Source: Strigomonas culicis (Eukaryota > Euglenozoa > Kinetoplastea > Trypanosomatida > Trypanosomatidae). Taken from it: a stretch of 51,501 nt of DNA. How positions within the stretch are numbered: position 1 is the first letter of the stretch; each line of letters begins with the position of its first letter. Location: the NCBI GenBank assembly GCA_000482145.1, contig AUXH01000063.1, forward strand, positions 1 through 51,501, in the 5' to 3' direction. The position numbers and the translations under genes were made by a program. The notes below the pieces were generated by a model. That model ran no database searches, had not been told where the DNA came from, and was given only the letters and a program-made list of their open reading frames with translations. This document shows positions 41,904 through 48,942 of this stretch, one piece after another.

Positions 41904-43022
41904 TTACTGCTCCACGAACGCCTCCACCGCCTCTACACCGAAAGGGTGCTGCTGCGGGTCTGGCATGCTACTGACGTCGACAAACGTGATGTCCAGGTTC
42001 CCGAGGCTCATGTTCACACTGCTATCAAACGAAAAACAGTTCCCCTCCTCATCCTCGCACTGCAGCTCCAGGTGCCGCCCGCGGCTGTACTTCGCCTTCT
42101 GCTGCTTCGCGTGCTTGCTCTCCCCGACCGTGTTGCCCTTCGTGTCCACCACGCGGTCGACGCGCCCCACGTCGCCGTGGCGGGCGCGGATGGCGCGCGC
42201 CATGGCCGCCTCCAGCAGCTTGCGCACCGCCTTGATGTTGTAGCTCGTCACCTCGTCGCGATGCGTGCAGGCGAAGCACAGCTGCTGCACGCCGTAGAAG
42301 GCGGGGGACTCCAGCAGCGACAGTAGGTAGTCCGCGAGCGCGACGGCGCCCTGGTGCCGGTCGTCGTGGATCGTCACCGCGTTGATCGTCACGACGAGCT
42401 TCTTTGCCTCGAAGAGGTGCGGCAGCACGTTGCTGCGCAGCCGCGGGTGGCCGGGGTAGTCCACGACGGTGATGGCGCCGCGGCTGTGGTATGTACCGGT
42501 GTTCACCGTCATCGACGTGACGCACGACGGCGGCGGCCGCGGCGTCCCATCCGCCGACGGCGGCGCGGTCAGCTGCGCGAACAGCGTCGTCTTGCCGCTG
42601 GAGGGGAGGCCGAGTAGCAGCACCGTGTGGCGCCGCACGCGCGCGCCGCCGGCGCCGCCGCGCAGCCGCCGCAGCAGCAGCAGCACCAGCAGCGCGCCCA
42701 CCACGACCGTGAAGAGCACCGCCGGCGGCGGCAGCGGCGGGGAGGGGGTGGCGGGTATGCTCCCCTCCTCCAAGACAGGGATGGGCTCTGTCGGGCGCGG
42801 CGGTGGCGGCGGCAGAGGGTCGGCCGGTACACGCACCTCTTTCAAACAATCGCTGGCGTCTGTCGGTGGTGGCGGGGCGCTGGCGGGTATACGCTCTTCC
42901 GCCGCAACAGGGATGGGCTCTGTCAGCGGCACTGCGACCGTGTCCGCCTCGATGTGATCCTCCGCGAATTTGCTCGCGCTGGTGGTGTCCGGCACCTCCT
43001 CTGTAGGGTGGTGTGATTCCAT
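41904..43022 (-). CDS. SRPRB: Signal recognition particle receptor beta subunit
   Basis: This 372-aa protein has one membrane span (about 101-118, AVLFTVVVGALLVLLLL) followed at once by basic residues and a small GTPase domain. That is the SRbeta arrangement, anchoring the SRP receptor at the ER. G1 is GLPSSGKT (138-145), an SRbeta-type TSMTVNTG lies near 169-176, and G3 is DYPG (188-191). The G4 region reads ACTHRDEV (251-258) where NKxD is usual, so base recognition looks weakened. The 100 residues before the span are Pro/Glu-rich and contain an imperfect repeat (TEPIPVAAEERIPA and TEPIPVLEEGSIPA). The ATG at 43020-43022 is preferred; the frame runs 18 lysine-rich codons upstream to a TTG. 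Confidence 0.85.
   Translation of the reverse strand: MESHHPTEEVPDTTSASKFAEDHIEADTVAVPLTEPIPVAAEERIPASAPPPPTDASDCLKEVRVPADPLPPPPPRPTEPIPVLEEGSIPATPSPPLPPPAVLFTVVVGALLVLLLLRRLRGGAGGARVRRHTVLLLGLPSSGKTTLFAQLTAPPSADGTPRPPPSCVTSMTVNTGTYHSRGAITVVDYPGHPRLRSNVLPHLFEAKKLVVTINAVTIHDDRHQGAVALADYLLSLLESPAFYGVQQLCFACTHRDEVTSYNIKAVRKLLEAAMARAIRARHGDVGRVDRVVDTKGNTVGESKHAKQQKAKYSRGRHLELQCEDEEGNCFSFDSSVNMSLGNLDITFVDVSSMPDPQQHPFGVEAVEAFVEQ
42750..42925 (-). repeat. Imperfect coding repeat in the SRP receptor beta N-terminus
   Basis: Two blocks, 42750-42793 and 42882-42925, share the core GACAGGGATGGGCTCTGTC-like sequence and encode TEPIPVxxEExIPA twice, about 44 codons apart. They are Pro-rich and lie N-terminal to the membrane span. 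Confidence 0.75.
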
Positions 43023-43505
43023 CTCTACAAGGGACGTTCTTTTGTTATTTTTGTTCTTCTTCTTTTTTCTCTTCAAATGATGTGGCAGTCACTACTAAGT
43101 GGCTGCGCCGTACGCAAGGGGGAGAAAAAAAGGAATGAGATAGAGGAGGAGGGGGGGGAAGTAGGAGCAAAACGTTTTCTTTTCAGTTTTCTTCTTTTGT
43201 GTGTGTCACAATGCAATTTGGGTTTACTGAGGGGACCAAGGTTACGCAAAAGGTTTCTCAAACAAAAAAAAAATGTCACAGAAGTTAGTATATTAGACAG
43301 AATAATAAAACACTACTTTATATCATTAACAGAAACGACGGAAAGAAAGACAAACGCAACACCATTACGAAACAAAATAAAAAAAGGAAAGGGTACACAC
43401 AGAGGGTTTTCCATAATTCCATTTTCCCATGAACTTTAACAGACGTCATGGTCTTGGTGACAACCATCGTTTCCACCCGTTTCAACCGTTGTGCGCATCG
43501 GTGCT
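43023..43505. other. Intergenic spacer, MPP-alpha to SRP receptor beta
   Basis: AT-rich with purine runs near 43123-43170 that form the SRbeta acceptor tract on the minus strand. No gene seen. Confidence 0.45.
43103..43137 (-). promoter_or_regulatory. Predicted spliced-leader acceptor for SRP receptor beta
   Basis: The tract TTCCTTTTTTTCTCCCCCTT is followed by the first AG at GGCGCAG, 80 nt before the ATG at 43022. Further AGs lie closer to the ATG. Confidence 0.4.
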
Positions 43506-44903
43506 TCACTTATTCAAAGAGGCGTAGAGTTTCTTCATGGTCTCATCTAACTTTTCATAGGACGGCATCCCCTTCGTCTCGCCGTACACGACAAAGGTGA
43601 GGGGGCGCTCGACCAGCTCCCGCGCGACGCGCTTGAGGCTCTCCTGCGTCACCTTCGCGCTGCCCTCCATCGTCTCTGCCGGGGTGATCATGAAGTTGTG
43701 GACCAGCATGTTGAAGCCCATGTCGTTCAGCAGCTGCTCGCGGCCCTCGCCGAGGAGGATGAGCTGCGAGCGGAGCTGGTTCTTCGCCATCTCGAGGTGG
43801 TAGTCCGTCACGCGCGCGGCGATGGAGGCGCCCTGCTGCATCATAATCGCGACGAGCCGCTGCGCGTGCTCGTGCGGGGCGCTGCCGTAGAAGCCGATGA
43901 GGCCGCCCTCACTGTACCACGCGGTGATGCACTCCATGCCGTGCAGCCCGGCCTCGCGGTTGAGCACCTCGCGGAACAGCTTCGTCTGCATCCCCTTGCC
44001 GGGGCCGCCGGAGCTGAAGGACGTGCCGCCGCCCAACAGCGTCTGGATGACGGACAGCGTGTAGTAGTCCGGGTGCGCCACCGGCGTGCCCTGGAAGAAG
44101 AGGCCGACGTGGCTGAGGTTCTTCTCCTGGAACTTGTTCATGCTCTCCGGGGCCTCCGTGTTCTGCACGCGGCGGTCGCCGCCCGTGTACGGGGACGCCG
44201 GCACATCAATCGTCACGGTCGCATCGTAGTCGAAGTGGAGTCGCTTCTCCGCCTCCAGCGCGAACTCGGCGTGGTCGGCGACGCCCGTCGCGGCCACGAC
44301 GGCGCGGTCCGGCCGCGTGTAGGTGCGGAAGAAGCGGTGGAACTTGTCCACCGTCAGCGCCTCGAGTTGCGGCTCCGTTGGCGTGAGCGGGTTGCCGAGG
44401 CCCTGGCCGCTCCACGCCGCGTCATGCACCATCTCGAAGCACATGGTCGTCGGGTCGCGCGTCAGCAGCTGCGTGCGCTCGCGCGTCTGCTGCTTCGCGA
44501 CCTCAAATTTCTCCGCCTTTGTGGACGGGTGCAGGCACATGGCGTCGAGGAGGTCGAGGCCGTCCTTCTGGTGGTAGCGCGGCATCATGAGCATCACCGC
44601 GAGCGCCTCCTTGTTGTTGCACACCTTGTAAGCGTTGCCGAACATGCCCAGCGCGGCGCTCACCTCCTTCTCCGTGATGATCTCACCGCCGTGGAGCGGC
44701 ATGAACTCGTACACCGCGGAGGCGCCGAAGCTGTCCGGGCCCTCGAAGCGGGCGGCGTTGAGTGTGAAGAGGCCCATCCCGGTGATGCCGTTGCCGTCGT
44801 CGCAGGTGATCACGCGGAGGCCATTGGTCAGTCGCGAGAGCGTGAAGTTCTCCTTCGTGATGGTCTCAACAATGCCACGACGGAGGAAGGAGCGACGGAA
44901 CAT
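43506..44903 (-). CDS. PMPCA: Mitochondrial processing peptidase alpha subunit
   Basis: This 465-aa M16-family protein has a short basic presequence-like start (MFRRSFLRRG) and two M16 half-domains. The diagnostic alpha-MPP glycine-rich loop is at 290-305 (GGGTSFSSGGPGKGM), the flexible loop that helps bind presequences. The zinc site HxxEH of the beta subunit is absent; the equivalent region reads FMPLHGGEIITEKE (67-80), as expected for the non-catalytic alpha partner. The glycine loop separates it from cytochrome bc1 core proteins, which usually have it degraded. Together with beta-MPP it cleaves mitochondrial targeting sequences in the matrix. Length is slightly below yeast Mas2 (482 aa). 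The ATG at 44901-44903 follows a pyrimidine tract and acceptor AG by 40 nt. Confidence 0.92.
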   Translation of the reverse strand: MFRRSFLRRGIVETITKENFTLSRLTNGLRVITCDDGNGITGMGLFTLNAARFEGPDSFGASAVYEFMPLHGGEIITEKEVSAALGMFGNAYKVCNNKEALAVMLMMPRYHQKDGLDLLDAMCLHPSTKAEKFEVAKQQTRERTQLLTRDPTTMCFEMVHDAAWSGQGLGNPLTPTEPQLEALTVDKFHRFFRTYTRPDRAVVAATGVADHAEFALEAEKRLHFDYDATVTIDVPASPYTGGDRRVQNTEAPESMNKFQEKNLSHVGLFFQGTPVAHPDYYTLSVIQTLLGGGTSFSSGGPGKGMQTKLFREVLNREAGLHGMECITAWYSEGGLIGFYGSAPHEHAQRLVAIMMQQGASIAARVTDYHLEMAKNQLRSQLILLGEGREQLLNDMGFNMLVHNFMITPAETMEGSAKVTQESLKRVARELVERPLTFVVYGETKGMPSYEKLDETMKKLYASLNK

Positions 44904-44943
44904 GGTGGTCGCTACAGCAAGCGCGGATCACGTAAGAGAATAT

Positions 44944-44976
44944 CTCAAAAGTAGAAGAAGAGAGGGGGGAGGAAGC
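44944..44976 (-). promoter_or_regulatory. Predicted spliced-leader acceptor for MPP-alpha
   Basis: A strong C/T tract ends TACTTTTGAG, 40 nt before the ATG at 44903. Confidence 0.5.
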
Positions 44977-45414
44977 AAACGCACAAAGTGGCAGTCGAAC
45001 GAGTCGTTACTTCTTAAGGATAGAAAAGAAAGAACGAAAGAAAAGCAAATGTGAAGAATAAAATAATTGCGGTTTGTTGGTAAATATATGAATGGAGCAA
45101 CGATTACGTCTGGTTCGTTCTCGTTTTCCTTTGGTAGATACTTCTTAAAAACGAAAAAGAAAGGAGAAGGAAAGCAACAAGATATACACAGATGTTTTCT
45201 ATCCTCCGTTGTCCACTCCACTACACCAGAAAGTGAAGTCATACTATCTCTACCTCTCTCACCTTATACTGTTTTTTTTTCTTCTTGATGGTGCTACGGA
45301 TGCAATGGTGACCAGCAACAAAACATAACAGTACCATTCAGCTTATTTAAACAAACAAAAAACATGCATTTCATTTCCATTTCCTTGTTTGCCTGCTGGG
45401 TATGTTACCACAGC

Positions 45415-45415
<1 letters not shown>

Positions 45416-45454
<39 letters not shown>
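45416..45454. repeat. (AC)n microsatellite
   Basis: About 19 AC units with a single G interruption at 45448. Confidence 0.92.
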
Positions 45455-45543
45455 TAAACGATAGACGTCTATCAGCGTCACCCACTCTCCGTCCACACCA
45501 TTACACACTTCTTTTCTTCTTCTTTTTTCAATTTGTTAGAGGA

Positions 45544-48345
45544 TTACTTTTGTGGAAACCGACTGGCAAAGGTGTCCCCACAGGCCTCCATCTCCAGCAG
45601 CACGCTGCATGGCCAGGGAAACGTAGCGGCGCTCAGCGCCCGGTGGTACATCTTCATGAGCGTAACCACCTTCGCGATGCCCCACACGCGGTCCGCGTAG
45701 TACAGCAGCCCGCCCTTCCACGCGGGGAAGCCGAAGCCGAACACGGTGAGGCAGTCCACGTCCGTCGCGGCCTTCACGTAGTGCTCACTCAGCAGCTGCG
45801 CGGCCTCGTTGATCATGACAAGCAGGATGCGCTCGACCAGCTCCTTGTCCGCGATGTCGCGCCGCATGATGCTCTTGCGCTTGCTGTTCGCCAGCACCAG
45901 GAACTCGACTTCGCGGTTGTGCACGACCTGCATCTCGCGGATCGAGAGCAGCGCGTGGCGCGAGCGGGTGTCGACCATGTCGCTCGTGAAGAAGGCGAAG
46001 CTGGATCGCGCCGGCGGCGCGGCGGCGCCGCCCTCCGCGGCCGGCGGTGGCAGCGGCGGCTCCGCCCTCTGCGCACGGCGGTGCAGCGCGAAGAGCGGGT
46101 TGTACGCGTAGCGGTACCAGCCCTCGCCGGACTTGCGGCCGAGCCGGCCGCGCTTGACGAGCTCGTCGGCGACCGTGAAGACATCGCGCGGCGGCAGCTG
46201 GCCCGCGGCGCGGTGCGGCAGCGGCGCGGCAGCGGCCACCGGCGGCAGCTGCGCGCGGCGCAGCACCTCCGTCACCACCTCCGGCATCGCACCGCTGTCG
46301 GCGCTCAGCCGCTGCTGCTGGAAGTAGGAGTGCCGCGCGAGCGCGTTCACGTCCAGGCCGACGAGGTCCTCCAGCTCAAAGATGCCGAAGCGAAAATGAA
46401 AGACCTTCTTCAGCGTGCGGTCGACCTCATAGGGGAAGGAGCCGTCCTCCACCATCGCGTAGGCCTGGTACAGCCCCGCGCGCAGCATGCGGGCGCCGCC
46501 GTACCCCGGCCTGTCGCACGTGATGATAGGGTGCTTGTGAATGCGCAGCATCAGCTCCACCATGTAGCGCATCACGGCCGGGTCCGTCGCGCTGCTCGAG
46601 GCGATCTCCACCAGCGGCGTCTCGTTCGCCGGGGGATAGAAGTGCAATCCGAGGAAGCGCGATGGCCGCGACGTCAGCTGCGCGAGCTCGTGCAGCAGTC
46701 GTGTCGACATGCCGGTCGCGAAGACGCACGACGGCTTGCAGATGGGGTCGATGTTCGCAAAGATGCGCTCCTTCAGCGCCGTCACCTCCGGCGTGCACTC
46801 AATGACGAGGTCCGCCTCGCTCAGCGCCGCGCGCGGCAGCGGGTCCTCCCCGCTGCCCGCGAAGCGCAGCCGCGCCAGGATGTGCTGCCGCTCCAGCGCC
46901 GTCATGCGCCCCTCGTACATGGACAGGTCCAGGTAGTCGCGGATGCCCTGCTGCGCGATGCGCTGGCGGCTCTCGTCGATCTCCACGAATGTCACGTGCT
47001 TGTGCGGCAGATGGTGCAGCAGCGTCATGGCGATGCTCGTGCCCATGGTGCCGGCGCCGATAATGACAATCGACCGCAGGCTCGGCACCGGCTGGCTGTA
47101 GGTGAACTGCGGGGACGGGAGGAGGGACGCGGTCAGCGCGTCGCGGTGGTGCTCCCGCAGCCACTGCCGCAGCGGTCCGTTCGCGCCGCGCATGACGTGC
47201 TGCGACGCCTTCGCCTCCTTGCTGCCGAGACACGAGAGAACGAACGTCTGTTCCTTCGCGTAGTACACTTGCGGCTCGTGGCCGTGCTGGCAGACAAGCT
47301 GCATCAGCTCCAGCGGGAAGAAGGGCGCCCGCTGCTCGTAGGAGGCGGACTCGTGGATGCGGTGCTTGATCCACGCGAAGAGCGCCGCGTTGTACACGGG
47401 GAACCCCACCCGCGGCGCGCGGCCGCCCTCCGCGCGCTTGGCCGAGGGCGGCACCGCCATGCGCTCGGCGATGTGGCGCTGCGCGGACGGGCTGTGCACC
47501 AGCAACTGCTGCACGGCCCGCAGGAAGGTACTGCGCATGCCGCCGACGGCACCGGGCGGCGCGTCCACGTGCACCACGGCGTCGACGAGCCCCATCCGCT
47601 TTGCCTGCGCAGCGCCCACCTTCCGCCCGGTGCACAGCATGTCGATCGCGTGGCGCAGCCCGACCAGACGCGCGAGGCGCAGCGCGCCGCCGCCACACGG
47701 CACGAGGCCGAGAAACACATCCGGGAACCGCATCCGCGCGGTGCCGCCGGCGACGCGGTAGTGGCACGCGAGGATGAGCTCCACCGCCCACGACGCGCAG
47801 ATGCCCTGCACAGCGGCGACGACCGGAATCGAGCAGTTCTCGATCACCTGCGCCAGGGTCCGCAGCGACGGCACCCGCACGTGCGCTGCGTCGACCGCGT
47901 CGACGCCCTCGGCGGCGGTGCCCTGCGCGCGCAGCAGGCGCAGCAGCTGGCCCTGCTCCGCCGCCGCCTGCTCCGCCGTCGTCGCCGCGCGCTCGTCGAG
48001 GTGGCCCGGCGCCTCTGTGTCGTAGAGCCCGTCCGCGAAGCACTCCGGGTTGACGCCGATCGAGAAGATGCGCGGGTCCTCGGAGGTCAGCAGCACGTAC
48101 CGGATGCGCTCGGACGCGTTCTTCGCGGCTGGCGCTGCCGCGGCCGCGTCCAGCTGGTCGTTGATCGCCTCCGCCTCTCGCAGCGCGCCGAGCAGCGCGA
48201 CGCGGCGGAAGCTGCTGAGCGCGCCGCCTACCGCCGGGCCGTACGCGTGGTTCAGCAGCTGGATGATGAAGAAGGCGCCATGGCGCTCCGTGCGCACGTA
48301 GTTGTTCGTCTGCAGGTGCGAGTACAAGAGTTTGGCGCGCTCCAT
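45544..48345 (-). CDS. Trifunctional enoyl-CoA hydratase / 3-hydroxyacyl-CoA dehydrogenase (beta-oxidation)
   Basis: This 933-aa multifunctional beta-oxidation enzyme resembles the kinetoplastid glycosomal trifunctional enzyme. A crotonase domain (about 20-270) contains IPVVAAVQG and FPDVFLGLVPCGGG. By gap-free alignment to rat hydratase, Glu189 is the first catalytic Glu, the second is Asp209, and a Trp (186) sits where an oxyanion-hole Gly is usual. The dehydrogenase half has the NAD loop GAGTMG (430-435), Ser547, His568 in GLHFYPP and Glu580, with Ala618 at the position of the usual Asn. A C-terminal dehydrogenase domain follows. It ends SRFPQK, not a PTS1. Near the N-terminus RAKLLYSHL (3-11) partly fits a PTS2 glycosome signal. 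No thiolase domain is present. The ATG at 48343-48345 was used. Confidence 0.88.
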   Translation of the reverse strand: MERAKLLYSHLQTNNYVRTERHGAFFIIQLLNHAYGPAVGGALSSFRRVALLGALREAEAINDQLDAAAAAPAAKNASERIRYVLLTSEDPRIFSIGVNPECFADGLYDTEAPGHLDERAATTAEQAAAEQGQLLRLLRAQGTAAEGVDAVDAAHVRVPSLRTLAQVIENCSIPVVAAVQGICASWAVELILACHYRVAGGTARMRFPDVFLGLVPCGGGALRLARLVGLRHAIDMLCTGRKVGAAQAKRMGLVDAVVHVDAPPGAVGGMRSTFLRAVQQLLVHSPSAQRHIAERMAVPPSAKRAEGGRAPRVGFPVYNAALFAWIKHRIHESASYEQRAPFFPLELMQLVCQHGHEPQVYYAKEQTFVLSCLGSKEAKASQHVMRGANGPLRQWLREHHRDALTASLLPSPQFTYSQPVPSLRSIVIIGAGTMGTSIAMTLLHHLPHKHVTFVEIDESRQRIAQQGIRDYLDLSMYEGRMTALERQHILARLRFAGSGEDPLPRAALSEADLVIECTPEVTALKERIFANIDPICKPSCVFATGMSTRLLHELAQLTSRPSRFLGLHFYPPANETPLVEIASSSATDPAVMRYMVELMLRIHKHPIITCDRPGYGGARMLRAGLYQAYAMVEDGSFPYEVDRTLKKVFHFRFGIFELEDLVGLDVNALARHSYFQQQRLSADSGAMPEVVTEVLRRAQLPPVAAAAPLPHRAAGQLPPRDVFTVADELVKRGRLGRKSGEGWYRYAYNPLFALHRRAQRAEPPLPPPAAEGGAAAPPARSSFAFFTSDMVDTRSRHALLSIREMQVVHNREVEFLVLANSKRKSIMRRDIADKELVERILLVMINEAAQLLSEHYVKAATDVDCLTVFGFGFPAWKGGLLYYADRVWGIAKVVTLMKMYHRALSAATFPWPCSVLLEMEACGDTFASRFPQK

Positions 48346-48942
48346 GGTGTGCGGGTTTGATTCGTGGCGGCTTGGTGTTCTACGGGGGGTTTGTGGTTGC
48401 CGAGGACGTGTTGTTCTATTATTTTGTAAAAAAGAAAACTACTTTGCTCACTTTAAAGTTGACAGCCGCAGAAATGTTATGAGGACACAAAAACAGCTTT
48501 TCTCTATACCAGTCAATAAGTCAATCAAAAAAAAAGGTAATGAAGGAAGTTATAAAAACTTGAAGACACGCAGAGCGGAGATTAGAAAAAAAAAGAGAAA
48601 AAAAAGAGAGAAGGTAAATTGCCTGACAAAAAAAGAGGACTCATTCGATAGTCGGAAGTCACAGAAACGAAAAGGGAAGAACAAAGGACTTTCACAATGT
48701 GAGTGCTGAAACCGAAAAAAAAAGGAAATCAAAAAAGAAAAACAATAATAATATTTTGTAAGTGAGAAAAGGAGGAACAACTATGAAGCTTGCTCAACCG
48801 ATGTGTGATTAGAGAACACGTACTAAAAGACCAGATTAACGCAAGATGAACAAGAGAAAGAGAGAGAGAAAGGGTAAAAAAAAAAAAGCAAGAAAGAACC
48901 GCATGAAACACGTCTCTCCATTCTCCTCTGCACCATGACATA
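48346..48942. other. Intergenic spacer upstream of the trifunctional enzyme
   Basis: AT- and purine-rich with many A-runs; it should hold the 3' UTR of the partial gene and the 5' UTR of the trifunctional enzyme. No gene seen. Confidence 0.45.
48416..48441 (-). promoter_or_regulatory. Predicted spliced-leader acceptor for the trifunctional enzyme
   Basis: A TTTTCTTTTTT tract is followed by AATAATAG, 70 nt before the ATG at 48345. Confidence 0.4.

Larger units (their letters stand above)
44904..45543. other. Intergenic spacer, trifunctional enzyme to MPP-alpha
   Basis: AT-rich with an AC repeat at 45416-45454 (GT on the RNA strand, in the trifunctional enzyme 3' region) and the MPP-alpha acceptor. 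No gene seen. Confidence 0.45.

Noticed and set aside
45416..45454. AC repeat as part of a protein-coding N-terminus (His-Thr run)
   Set aside because: The only frame using it is the antisense shadow frame; it is a microsatellite in the spacer.
45364..48360. 998-codon plus-strand frame antisense to the trifunctional enzyme
   Set aside because: It mirrors a GC-rich gene with clear family domains; its product is an Arg/His/Ala/Val-rich sequence typical of an antisense shadow, and no spliced-leader signal lies upstream on that strand.
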